62,694 bases of DNA from an uncultured Collinsella sp. (GTDB lineage: Bacteria; Actinomycetota; Coriobacteriia; Coriobacteriales; Coriobacteriaceae): NCBI GenBank assembly GCA_900551015.1, contig URUI01000003.1:1-62694 (forward strand). The letters run 5' to 3'. The position numbers were made by a program, and so were the translations under genes. Position 1 is the stretch's first letter. Each line of letters starts with the position of its first letter. The notes below the pieces were generated by a model. It saw only the letters and a program-made list of their open reading frames with translations. It did not search any database and was not told where the DNA came from. Positions 1-8,661 of the stretch are shown here, one piece after another.

Positions 1-1279
1 TCTGCACGCGGTTGGCCATGTCGGTCTTCTGCTGCAGGTTGGTCTTGATGCTCTGGCGCGTCTTCTCGGCGTTCTCGCGCGAACGCTTGTTGATGAGCAC
101 CTGCTCCATGATCTTATTGGCGGCGTCCTTGTTCTCGATCAAGTAGGTCGAGAGGCGTTCCTTAAAGAAGGCCGTCATGGCCTGCTGGATAAAGCGGTTA
201 TTGATGGCCTTCTTGGTCTGGTTCTCGTAGGACGTCTGGGTGGAGAAGCAGTTGGTTACCAGCACCAGGCAGTCCTGGACGTCTTGCCACTTAATGCCGC
301 TCTCATTTTTGTTGTACTTGCCTTGGTTCTTAATGTAGGCATCGATGGCGCTGGTCAGAGCGCTACGGGCCGCCTTCTCGGGCGAGCCACCGTTCTCGAG
401 CCACGATGAGTTGTGGTAATACTCCTGCATCATGAAGGTGCGCGAGAAGCACATGCACGCGGTGATCTTTACGTTGTAGTCGGGCAGGTCCTCGCGGTCG
501 CGACCGCGGCGGTCGGCCTCGATAAAGAAGGGCTCAGTAAGGTAGTCGGTACCGACCTTCTCGAGCACATAGTCCTCGATGCCCTTGGGATAGCAGAAGT
601 CCTCTTCGGAAAACTCGCCATCGTCGCCCTCGATACGCAGACGGAAGGTCACGTTGGCGTTGACCACGGCCTGGCGGCGCATGGTCTCGCGATACCAATC
701 GTGGGGAATGCTGATGGAGGTAAAGACCTCAAGATCGGGGCGCCACTTGATGGTGGTGCCGGTGTGGTTCTCGTCGCTGGGCTCAATCTCGAGTGCCTTC
801 TTTTTGGCACCGACGACCTTGCCCTTTTTAAAGTGCAGGGAGTACTTGTTGCCGTCGCGCCAAACCGTGACGTCCATGTACTCGGAAGCGTACTGGGTCG
901 CGCAGGAGCCCAGGCCGTTGGTGCCGAGCGAGAAGTCGTAGTCGCCGCCCTGGTTATTGTTGTACTTGCCGCCAGCGTAGAGCTCGCAAAAGACGAGCTC
1001 CCAGTTAAAGCGCTTCTCGGAGGGGTTCCAGTCGAGCGGGCAGCCGCGGCCGTTGTCCTCTACCTGAATGGAGCCATCGCGAAAGGCGGTAAGGGTGATG
1101 AGCTTGCCGTAGCCCTGGCGCGCCTCGTCAACGGCGTTGGACAGGATCTCGAAGGCGGCATGCGCGCAACCGTCGAGTCCGTCCGAGCCAAAGATGACGG
1201 CGGGACGCAGGCGTACGCGCTCCTCGTCCTTGAGCTGGCGGATACTGTCGTTACCATAGTTTGCGGTGTTTTTTGCCAT
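1..1279 (-). CDS. Type IIA DNA topoisomerase B subunit (GyrB/ParE-like), 3' end off window
   Basis: ATPase subunit of a gyrase/topoisomerase IV-type enzyme. The first 426 codons are visible; the gene runs off the left edge. The GHKL ATPase is recognisable: EILSNAVDEA at about residues 44-53 (N-box helix) and EDNGRG at 74-79 (ATP-binding glycines), followed by GTNGLGS. The ATG at 1279 is preceded by AAAGGAG (1296-1302), which fixes the start. The DNGRG motif is followed by CP rather than the usual IP, and the N-terminus differs from housekeeping GyrB, so this may be the second B subunit found in clostridia and coriobacteria rather than the replication gyrase. The partner A subunit would lie downstream, outside the window. 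Family assignment is firm; gyrase versus topo IV is not decided. Confidence 0.9.
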   Translation of the reverse strand, partial: MAKNTANYGNDSIRQLKDEERVRLRPAVIFGSDGLDGCAHAAFEILSNAVDEARQGYGKLITLTAFRDGSIQVEDNGRGCPLDWNPSEKRFNWELVFCELYAGGKYNNNQGGDYDFSLGTNGLGSCATQYASEYMDVTVWRDGNKYSLHFKKGKVVGAKKKALEIEPSDENHTGTTIKWRPDLEVFTSISIPHDWYRETMRRQAVVNANVTFRLRIEGDDGEFSEEDFCYPKGIEDYVLEKVGTDYLTEPFFIEADRRGRDREDLPDYNVKITACMCFSRTFMMQEYYHNSSWLENGGSPEKAARSALTSAIDAYIKNQGKYNKNESGIKWQDVQDCLVLVTNCFSTQTSYENQTKKAINNRFIQQAMTAFFKERLSTYLIENKDAANKIMEQVLINKRSRENAEKTRQSIKTNLQQKTDMANRVQ

Positions 1280-1710
1280 GCTCGCTCTCTCGATGCTCCT
1301 TTGCTGCGTTTTAGTCATATAGATAGTCAAGGTAGCATAGCCCAGCCCTTGGGCGATTCCACCCAACACGAAATCCATCGAACAATCGTTCGGAGTTCGA
1401 TGGAGATTCGTTTACTCGGACAAAACCGAGTCGGCTCTGTCCGAGTAAGTTTGAAGGCGGCCGGAGGCGCCCTACCTTGTTTGCGGATGGATCGAATCGA
1501 ACATTGGGACAAGCGTCTCGTTTTATGGGCCACGGGCGTGCGTGTGCGAGTCCCTTTGGCCCATAAGGAGCTCTGGCGGGTCGTTATTTGGGCCGTGGGT
1601 CACTTCGCCGGCGCCGCGTTTCGTCATACGCTCATAGTGGAAGCCGATGCCACGGAGTCGACTTGGGACTCGGGCAACGGATGAGCTGCAAGCCGAAAGG
1701 AGCGGTGAGG
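1280..1710. other. 431-bp gap with two adjacent hairpins
   Basis: No convincing gene. It holds the topoisomerase promoter region (divergent) and the leader of the downstream lipoprotein gene. Two perfect inverted repeats lie side by side (1374-1404 and 1412-1448). An open frame crossing the gap on the plus strand is antisense to the topoisomerase gene and has no coding features. Confidence 0.6.
1374..1448. repeat. Pair of adjacent inverted repeats
   Basis: Hairpin one has 10-bp arms TCCATCGAAC (1374-1383) and GTTCGATGGA (1395-1404). Hairpin two has 11-bp arms TTACTCGGACA (1412-1422) and TGTCCGAGTAA (1438-1448) around a loop that itself contains CCGAGTCGG. There is no U-tract after either, so they are not standard terminators. 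They could be protein-binding dyads, an RNA structure in a leader, or a repeat. Confidence 0.7.
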
Positions 1711-2727
1711 ATGATGAAGCCCATGACGAAGAAGCTGCTGTTAGGAATTCCCACCGTGACGCTTTCGGCCGTGCTGGCATGTACGGTGGCCGGCTGCGGC
1801 GGTAATGCGCCGAGTGGCTCGGGCGGGAGCGCACCTGTGCAGGAGAAGGCCGAGAAGCCCAAGGCCTATGAGTCGCAGACGGTCGAGGTGGCAGGCATTA
1901 CCTATGAGTCGGTGGCTCACGGTACGTTCTATCGCGGTGATGCCAAGAAGCAGGACGGCTTTTACCTGCACATCAAGATTACCAACAACAACACAAAGAA
2001 CAGGACGTTCAGTTCCTTTAACGTGCATGCTGCCCAAGGCGATCTTGAGGCAGGCGACCCGTTGTTTACTTCCGGCAAGGCGGCCGTGCTCGACTACGTT
2101 GCAAGCGAGGCTCCCGATGAGCTTCACGAGGGCATCGATCTTTCCAAGAGGCCAGATATCGGCCCGGGCGAGACCGTTGAGTACGTGTATTTCTGGGCGC
2201 CCAAGACGGCGTACTACGGGCCCATCACTGTCGAGTTCGTAGACGCTTACGCCCCCGCCAAGAATCATGAGGCCATGCACTTCGACACCACAGGATGCGA
2301 GACCAAGGAGTTCAAGGCGGCGGGCGGCGTGGCCGATTCTGGTGACGCGGCCAATATGACCGGCATCGATTGCGCATCGTACAGTATCGAGGCCGCCGAT
2401 GGGTACACGCTGGATTCGTCCAACGAAGAGCACGAAAAGGCAAACTTCTTCCACGACGAGACTGGAGGACGCCTGAACATCAGCATCTTCCCGCGCTCGC
2501 CGGAGGAGGAAGTTGCAAGCCTGGAGCAGATCTATGAAGGCAAGGAAACGACAACCGACCAGGTCGAGTACAACGGCATAACGTGGCTGCGCTTTACCGG
2601 TCCCGACAACGGCCATACGCTATTTGCGACGGCTCCCGCGACGGGCGAGACCGTCCGCGTGTCGATTGGCTGGAAGATCGACTGGGATGCCGCCGTGCCC
2701 ATGATGGAGGCACTGAAGCTCAAGTAA
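1711..2727 (+). CDS. Lipoprotein with DUF4352-like beta-sandwich domain
   Basis: Predicted exported lipoprotein of 338 residues. A basic N-terminus (MMKPMTKK) leads into a hydrophobic stretch ending in VAGC (Cys about residue 29), followed by a Gly/Ser-rich linker, the usual signal-peptidase II arrangement. The start at 1711 is chosen because AAAGGAG lies 9 nt upstream; the open frame extends further 5' but without coding character. Residues about 55-190 resemble the DUF4352/telokin-like domains of Gram-positive lipoproteins (ITYESVAHGTFYRG, LHIKITNNN). The C-terminal half has a pattern seen in small surface proteins, but I do not recognise it. Function unknown. It appears monocistronic, with a terminator just downstream. 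Confidence 0.8.
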   Translation: MMKPMTKKLLLGIPTVTLSAVLACTVAGCGGNAPSGSGGSAPVQEKAEKPKAYESQTVEVAGITYESVAHGTFYRGDAKKQDGFYLHIKITNNNTKNRTFSSFNVHAAQGDLEAGDPLFTSGKAAVLDYVASEAPDELHEGIDLSKRPDIGPGETVEYVYFWAPKTAYYGPITVEFVDAYAPAKNHEAMHFDTTGCETKEFKAAGGVADSGDAANMTGIDCASYSIEAADGYTLDSSNEEHEKANFFHDETGGRLNISIFPRSPEEEVASLEQIYEGKETTTDQVEYNGITWLRFTGPDNGHTLFATAPATGETVRVSIGWKIDWDAAVPMMEALKLK

Positions 2728-2755
2728 CGCCGCGATTCTTACGTCAGGCGACTCA

Positions 2756-2790
2756 GGGCTGGCTCCGAGTTATCGGGGCCAGCCCCTTTT
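2756..2790 (+). terminator. Rho-independent terminator
   Basis: GGGCTGGC (2756-2763) pairs with GCCAGCCC (2778-2785), followed by C and TTTT. It lies 28 nt after the lipoprotein stop and separates it from the convergent surface-protein gene. Confidence 0.8.
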
Positions 2791-2837
2791 GGTGTTCGAT
2801 GAGCCGAGTCGGCGCCTCTCACAAAAGTAAGTAGGAG

Positions 2838-4688
2838 CTAGCGAGGCCTATCCGAATTGACCTCATTGGCGGTGTCTTTTTCGAGCGCCGTGCGGCGGGC
2901 GCTGTAGGCGACAAGGCCGGCACCAGCTGCGGCGAGTGCTGCTGCGGCTGCTGTCAGGGGAGTGTTGACATCGCCCGTGCCCGCAAGCGCGCCCGCTTTT
3001 CCGGAGCGCTTGTTATTGCCGTGATCCTTGCCGCCGCCAGAGCCACTGCCGCCACCGGAGCTGCTTCCGCCGGAGCCACCTCCACTCGAGCCGCCATCGC
3101 CATCAATCGTCATCGGTGCATCGTGAAGCCCCGTCGTATCCGCGCTGTCGCATACGCCGACCTGAACTTCTGAGCGCTCGCATGCCGCGTCGGGCACATG
3201 AAGCTCGTGCAGTACGGCACCCAGCACCGAGTTTGCGCCCGGTCGAATTTCCTCGAGCGTTACGGGATCGAGCGCCACCAGATTACGCGCCTTCGCATAT
3301 AGCGTTACGCGTTTGCCCACCTCGTCGCTCCAGCTCTCGGGGATGGCGAAGCTCATGCGGAACTGTGCCGTGCAACCCGGTGCCAGCACGGCGTTGCCGT
3401 TGTCGGCTACCAGCGGGTGCGTTGCAAAACATGCGCCCAGCGTCTCGAGCGCGTACTTCACGTGTGCCATGTCGTTGGCCGAAGCGTCTTCGGCAAGCTC
3501 TGGATCGTGGATCGAAGCCATGCGTGCGTTCGCTCCGAATCCGATGGATGCGCTGGAGAACGGCTGGCTGGAGCCCTCTCGGTACAGATCGATCGTGCCG
3601 GCGGTCAGCAAAGTGTTGCCGTCGTTTCGCACCGTGACCATGAAGGACTCGCCTGCTGCTCCGGGCACCACCGCGCCCGAGGTAGCGACCGCGCCCGTCG
3701 GAGTGGCACACGCCACCAAGGGCACTTCGATGCCGTGCAGCTCCGCCTTGCTCTGCTCCGCGCTCACAATGTGCGTGGCGAGCGCGGAGAGCATGCCTCC
3801 CGACGTCAAAAATGTCGTTATCTGATCGACGGGATGGTCCAGTTCGCACATCACGAACGGCTCCGTGAACAGATCGCCTGCCAAGGTGCTGGCGAAGATG
3901 CGGAAGTGCTTGCCCATCACTGCTACCGGGTTGCCTTCTTCGTCGTAGGTTTGTCTCACCTTGCCATCGGTGTTCTCTACATAGAGCACGCACCTGCCGT
4001 TGTTGCTCACGCTAAACGATGCCGGGCCACAGCCTGCGGCACCCACGGGCTGCGTTGCAAATGCCGATGCGCCTCGCGTCCAAGTAATGTGCTGCAGTTG
4101 CTCGTTGACGGTTGCCAAAAAGCCCGAGTGTTGTGGCCACGGCACCGCACGGGGCACCGTGGCGTCTGGTGACATAACGCCCCAGCCCGCAATGGACTGG
4201 CCGATCACGGCGTACGATGCGCAGCCGCAGCCGTCTGCGGTCTCGTACGCAACGGGCACCACCATTTTGCCGTTGATAGTTTCGGGCTCGCCCAGCTCGA
4301 TACTCGACGGTGCTTGCGGAAAGCGGAGAACTTGGCGGAACGTCAGGCTGTCGCCCGAAACGTCCGACCACAGGGTAAAGCACTCCAGCGCAACCTCAGC
4401 CTCGCTGCCGAGCACCTTTTCTGCGGTGGTTCCGCGGCGGTGGAGGTAGGCACCCGACAGGCGCCCGTCGACCAGCGTCTTGCCCACCGTGATACGCGGG
4501 CACTGCAGGCAATGGTAGCCATCCTCTTGCAGGCGGCCGCGCGAGATGCTGCGCCATGACGTATGCGACACCACGCGGATCTCGTCATTACTTATGCGCA
4601 GGCGCACAACGGACAGTATGCCGGCTGTGCTTGCCGTATCGAAAAGGGTGTTGTCGCCGGCGGGGCGCTCGCCGGAGACCAGCAGCAC
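2838..4688 (-). CDS. Surface protein, C-terminal part with LAGTG cell-wall anchor
   Basis: Open frame of 616 residues starting at a GTG. It is in the same frame as the upstream gene and begins 30 nt after that gene's TAA, so it reads as the C-terminal part of one interrupted protein. The C-terminus has a wall-anchor layout: a Gly/Ser-rich spacer (about residues 525-560), LAGTGD (a sortase-like LPXTG variant), a hydrophobic Ala-rich segment and a short charged tail (ARRTALEKD). The body is beta-rich and contains a stretch typical of conserved repeat/CARDB-like domains (FMVTVRNDGNTLLTAGTI). The only possible ribosome binding site (AGGGGAG) sits about 15 nt from the GTG, which is too far to be convincing, so independent translation is doubtful. 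Function: extracellular, probably adhesive or binding; unproven. Confidence 0.7.
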   Translation of the reverse strand: MLLVSGERPAGDNTLFDTASTAGILSVVRLRISNDEIRVVSHTSWRSISRGRLQEDGYHCLQCPRITVGKTLVDGRLSGAYLHRRGTTAEKVLGSEAEVALECFTLWSDVSGDSLTFRQVLRFPQAPSSIELGEPETINGKMVVPVAYETADGCGCASYAVIGQSIAGWGVMSPDATVPRAVPWPQHSGFLATVNEQLQHITWTRGASAFATQPVGAAGCGPASFSVSNNGRCVLYVENTDGKVRQTYDEEGNPVAVMGKHFRIFASTLAGDLFTEPFVMCELDHPVDQITTFLTSGGMLSALATHIVSAEQSKAELHGIEVPLVACATPTGAVATSGAVVPGAAGESFMVTVRNDGNTLLTAGTIDLYREGSSQPFSSASIGFGANARMASIHDPELAEDASANDMAHVKYALETLGACFATHPLVADNGNAVLAPGCTAQFRMSFAIPESWSDEVGKRVTLYAKARNLVALDPVTLEEIRPGANSVLGAVLHELHVPDAACERSEVQVGVCDSADTTGLHDAPMTIDGDGGSSGGGSGGSSSGGGSGSGGGKDHGNNKRSGKAGALAGTGDVNTPLTAAAAALAAAGAGLVAYSARRTALEKDTANEVNSDRPR

Positions 4689-4718
4689 GTAGGCGTTCTG
4701 GTCTCCCCTCCCGTCCGT

Positions 4719-7205
4719 TTATTCCACCACGTCGAAGTCGTAATCGTATGTGCCGTCGCGCTCCACGTCGCCCTCGCCAAACCCAAGGGGGAAGTCCACG
4801 GGCGTGGGAGCGGACCACGTGCCGTTCGTCTTTGTATGCACCACCAGGCGCGAGCGGCCATTGTCGCCGTAGCGCACCGAGGCGATACGGAACAGGCACT
4901 CTACGCCGGCGATCATCGCCAGCTTTATGTGGGCTTCGCTGAGCACGCCGGAAAACAGCACGTTGTCGCTCGAGGGTTTTATGCCGCCACGTTCGTCCTC
5001 CGATACACCAGCAGAATTGGCGTTGGGGTCCGCAACGGCGTTCCTCGCTTGGCCGATATAGGCGTACCCATACATCGGCGCGGCATTTTCGTCGTTCTCT
5101 ATCAGCGTATGGACGAAATGCTCGATCTGTCCCGTGTCGTCGCTTTCTGCATCCGCCTCGAGCTCAATACGCGTGACCGCTTGATCCCAATCGCGCACGA
5201 CAGGCGTGACGTTTATCGCGGTGGCTGCAACCTCGGCGCGTGCGAGCAGCTCGGCGTTAGTGACGATGGTGGCCGATGCGATAAATTGCGGCACACCACC
5301 TGCCTCGGCGTTGCCGGCTGAGTCGAAGCGGGCATCCAGCGTGTAGGGCGTATCTCCACTCAAGGCCAGCTCAGAGCGCTGGAGCACATACTGATCGCCA
5401 TTGTTCACTGACATATCCCACGAATCGGCGAGTGTGGGCCACGATCCCGACCAAGCCTTGGTGGTCCACTTGAACATTACGAACTGGAGTATCACGTCGA
5501 CATCGACGTCTGCACCTACGCGCAGTCGCGGAAGCTGGTGTCCATCTGCCTTCTCGTACCCGATGAACAGCGTGAGGGATGCGGCGCCGCGCACGGCAGA
5601 CGAGGCGACGCCCGCAACGCCGGCGCCAAAGGTAACGGCAAGCCCGATCTGGATGGTGAACGAGCCCGACGTGTTGGAATAGTCGAGCGAAATGTTTTTG
5701 AAAAACGCCGCGCCGCTACCGTGCGTGTGGGCGCCCACAGCGAGCGCCAGTTTTGCTAGCACCCAGGGGTTGACGTTTAGGAAAAACGGCACCGGTCCCA
5801 GGGTAAACTGCTCGGTCCAATTGAGGTCGGTTCTTACCTGGAAGAGGGCCTTAATATTGCCGTATGCGGGGTCGTTGTTGTTGCCCCAGGTTTTGCCCAC
5901 CCAATCGTAGGCGAGCGAGCCGTACAGCTGCGTGGCGATATCCATCGTGAACAGCAGCGTGCAATGGTGGCGAAGGAGCTTGGTGTTCCTTGGATCGGTG
6001 CCCGAACCGGCGCTCATGCTCTTGTGCTGATTCCACTTCCCCTCCATCTCGTCGAGATAGCGGTTTGCCTGCTTGGCGCCCGACTCGCGCGGCGATTTCT
6101 TCCAGTACTCCGGATCCGGATTGCCCGAATCGTTCATATAGCTGGCTGGTTTGTATCCTCCGCCAAACAGCACGTATCCAGCAAACGAGAAATCGAAGAG
6201 GATCGGAAATGTGGGCATCCAAGACGTGAACTTATTACCACCGATGCCGGGAAACGCCGCGGGGAAATCAAACGGAGTGATCTCTTGGTCCATGGTAGTG
6301 GGGACGATAGTGGTCGAGCCCGATTCCGCCTTTGCGGCCGGCGCAGTGACAACGGCCATGGGGGAGGAGAGTGTATAGGTCTTGCCCTGGTAGTCGAGGA
6401 CAAAGCGCAACTTGCATCCTTCTTCCAGAAGGCTCGACGCTGCATCGAGGAACTTGTCTTCGAGCGTGAACGTCGCCAGAGTATCCGCGCCTGATGCGCT
6501 GGCCTTGATCTGGCCGATCTGCGTGACGGTTTCGGTTGAGCTGCCCGCAGCGGGCATCACTTTATTGATATGCAATGTTGCCTGCCCGCCCTGCGGCAGA
6601 TGAGCCTGGACGGTAAAAGCGTGCGTGTCGGGCTGGTCGTTTGCTGCTTCGTCCGCTGGCATTGCCATAAACGTGGCGTCGGCGTACTGGATGTCCCATT
6701 CGTCGAACGTGAGCTGTCGAAAGTACGGCTCGCCATCGGAGAGCGGACGTGTGGGTGCGGTTATGGCGGTGCCGCCCTGGATACGCGCAAGGGGAATCTC
6801 GACATCGCGGAAGCCCGCCATGCTAATGGAGATGCCGCCGTTAAAGTCGTATGCGTCGAGAAGCGTTGCCTCGTCCACGTAGTCTTCCGAAAGCGGCGCG
6901 ACCTCAAAGATGGCCGTGCCTTCGTCATCGGTCGTGGCGGTGAGCTGCTTGCCTGCGGCGTAGCGCGACGTGAGCGTGACCTTGGCGCCTGCGATAGGCG
7001 TATTCTTGTTGGCGACGTCGACCACCACCACGCCGAACATGGTGCGCGAGAGCACCAGGACCTTGAAGGGGTTTTCTTCGTCGGCATAGGCCGCGGTGGG
7101 CGCGAACGGCAGCAGGAAGGCATTTTCGCATCCCGGCACGCGAGGCAACATAATGCTCGCCAGCGAGGACGCTCCAGCAACAAGTAACGAACGGCGATCA
7201 AGCAT
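4719..7205 (-). CDS. Surface protein, N-terminal part with Tat-like signal peptide
   Basis: 828-residue exported protein. MLDRRSLLVAG followed by a hydrophobic stretch and AYADEE resembles a twin-arginine signal with signal-peptidase cleavage near residue 41. The ATG at 7205 is chosen because GGGAG lies just upstream; the open frame begins earlier but that part overlaps the promoter region. About residues 55-110 form a carboxypeptidase-regulatory/CnaB-like fold (TPIAGAKVTLTSRYAAG, TTDDEGTAIFEV), followed by large beta-rich regions. The frame ends at TAA 4721-4719 in a sequence that continues without a break in the same frame into the anchor-bearing part (2838-4688). This suggests a nonsense mutation in a single protein of about 1,455 residues. 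Without the anchor, this part would be secreted. Confidence 0.75.
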   Translation of the reverse strand: MLDRRSLLVAGASSLASIMLPRVPGCENAFLLPFAPTAAYADEENPFKVLVLSRTMFGVVVVDVANKNTPIAGAKVTLTSRYAAGKQLTATTDDEGTAIFEVAPLSEDYVDEATLLDAYDFNGGISISMAGFRDVEIPLARIQGGTAITAPTRPLSDGEPYFRQLTFDEWDIQYADATFMAMPADEAANDQPDTHAFTVQAHLPQGGQATLHINKVMPAAGSSTETVTQIGQIKASASGADTLATFTLEDKFLDAASSLLEEGCKLRFVLDYQGKTYTLSSPMAVVTAPAAKAESGSTTIVPTTMDQEITPFDFPAAFPGIGGNKFTSWMPTFPILFDFSFAGYVLFGGGYKPASYMNDSGNPDPEYWKKSPRESGAKQANRYLDEMEGKWNQHKSMSAGSGTDPRNTKLLRHHCTLLFTMDIATQLYGSLAYDWVGKTWGNNNDPAYGNIKALFQVRTDLNWTEQFTLGPVPFFLNVNPWVLAKLALAVGAHTHGSGAAFFKNISLDYSNTSGSFTIQIGLAVTFGAGVAGVASSAVRGAASLTLFIGYEKADGHQLPRLRVGADVDVDVILQFVMFKWTTKAWSGSWPTLADSWDMSVNNGDQYVLQRSELALSGDTPYTLDARFDSAGNAEAGGVPQFIASATIVTNAELLARAEVAATAINVTPVVRDWDQAVTRIELEADAESDDTGQIEHFVHTLIENDENAAPMYGYAYIGQARNAVADPNANSAGVSEDERGGIKPSSDNVLFSGVLSEAHIKLAMIAGVECLFRIASVRYGDNGRSRLVVHTKTNGTWSAPTPVDFPLGFGEGDVERDGTYDYDFDVVE

Positions 7206-7360
7206 CTTGGGCTCCCATCCCGCAAATATCGGTGGAAATAATCCAATTTTGCGAGAAGACGCTTCGTGGCGGTAGTGCCGTTCAAGGGTCAAAATGTCCA
7301 AATTGATCGAGCGAAGCGCCGGGTTCCGGAACGCGTTCGATGCGCTTGGCAGCCCGGTCG
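7206..7360. promoter_or_regulatory. Leader/promoter region of the surface-protein gene
   Basis: 155 bp between the LuxR-type regulator and the surface-protein start, both on the minus strand. A GGGAG ribosome binding site precedes the ATG at 7205. I see no strong -35/-10 pair. It is the natural place for binding by the adjacent regulator. Confidence 0.4.
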
Positions 7361-8364
7361 CTAACGCAACATGTGCGCGACCAGCTCGGCGCGTGTGCCG
7401 ATGCCAAGCTTTGCGTATACGCCGGATAGGCGGTTTTTGACGGTGCCCGGCGATACTCCCATATGGCGTGCGATTTCGGCGTTGGTCCATCCGCGGCAGG
7501 CGAGCATGGCCATGGTGAACTCTGTGGTCGTTAAATCGTCGGCAACGTCCTCGCCCGAATCGGGGTTGTGGATGCGCCGCCAGCCGTAGCTGAAGCGGTA
7601 CGTGATCTCGATGATGCGTGCGAAGTCGTCAGGGTATTGCGTTTTAGGCATGCCTCGATGAGCCCCTGCAAAAGGCCGTGGTGCTCGCCAATGAGCTCGA
7701 TAAGGCCGTCGGGGCGCGCAATGTCCCAAGCGGCTCCAAAATGCGCTTTTGCGGCGTCGATGTCCTTGAGGCTCATGCATGCCATGGAAGCTGCCAGGTG
7801 CAGGAACAGTTCCGAGATGGGATAGCTTCCCTGTTTCATAATTAGGGCGTTTTCCGCCATGCCCAGGCTGCGGCCGTATTCGCCGCGCAGATACAAGGCG
7901 TGCGCCATCACGTAGCTGGCGAACAGTCGCAGGCCTTCGGGTAGGTGCGCCGCAAGTGGATAAAACTCTTCGGCAGAATACGGGGAAGGCAAGTGCAGCA
8001 GGACGCTCGCGGCCGAGGCGAACAGGATATGCGTGGCGTGGACGGCGGGCGATTCCTCGTCGGCCGGCGTATCGAGGATGCCCGCAAGGCACCGGCGGGC
8101 GTCGGCGATACGGTTGAGCGACAGACTGGCGTATCCGCAGATAAAGCATGCGGAATAGCGCAGCGCGGGATCGGTGACGTCAAGATAGGGGTGCGCCGTC
8201 TTGGCAGCGAGGGTGGCCTGTCCGCGAAAGTACAGCGCTTCTGCCGTGGCAATGGCGCGTGAATCGGGGTCGGAAATGCCTGCAACCGCAGCGTCAATCT
8301 GCCCCGGCACAAAGGCGGTGCACATCAACGGCATGGGAACGCATGGGTAGCCATCGCAGTCCAT
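7361..8364 (-). pseudogene. LuxR-family transcriptional regulator split by a 1-nt frameshift
   Basis: Reads as one regulator of about 334 residues only if one nucleotide is added near 7642-7645. The N-terminal part (from the ATG at 8364, with GGGAGA at 8371-8376) is an alpha-helical repeat region (EALYFRGQATLAAK, ALYLRGEYGRSLGMAENAL) ending at LIEACL. The C-terminal part, in the -1 frame, continues TQYPDDFARIIEITYRFSYG and carries a LuxR helix-turn-helix (MLACRGWTNAEIARHMGVS, TVKNRLSGVYAKLGI), ending in TAG at 7363-7361. The switch point is CTAAAACGC on the coding strand; a fifth A would restore the frame. It lies directly upstream of the interrupted surface-protein gene, probably its regulator. 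Decay, homopolymer phase variation, -1 frameshifting or an assembly error are all possible. Confidence 0.8.
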
Positions 8365-8661
8365 CTTCCATCTCCCAACAGCTGGCAACACTAGTAGCAA
8401 TTGTACTCTTGTTGCTCGGGACTGGAATTTGTGGGTATCGCCTACGATTGTGCCGAACGTATAAAGGAAGAGTCTATTGGCGATGCTCCCAAGGTGGCTA
8501 CCGAAGTCTAGCTGACCTTGGGATATAGAAAAACTGCCGCCCCTGCAAAAAGCTCTGTCGCAGCGATGGGAAACGTATCTCGTTCTGCATATAATGAGGT
8601 CATATGACGGTGCGTCTGCATACGCGCGGCGCATTTCCATCGAACCGAGAAGGAGCTCTGC
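8365..8661. promoter_or_regulatory. Divergent promoter region between the LuxR gene and guaA
   Basis: 297 bp. TATAAT at 8590-8595 is a good -10 candidate for guaA, with no clear -35. AGCAA...TTGCT (about 8396-8415) is a small dyad near the LuxR start. A 26-codon open frame (8431-8511) was judged non-coding. No known riboswitch was recognised. Confidence 0.45.

Noticed and set aside
413..1684. Long plus-strand open frame opposite the topoisomerase gene
   Set aside because: Antisense to a clear conserved gene; low-complexity translation; no start signal.
8431..8511. 26-codon open frame upstream of guaA
   Set aside because: Reads AYDCAERIKEESIGD, plausible in composition, but no ribosome binding site and no recognisable family; probably chance.
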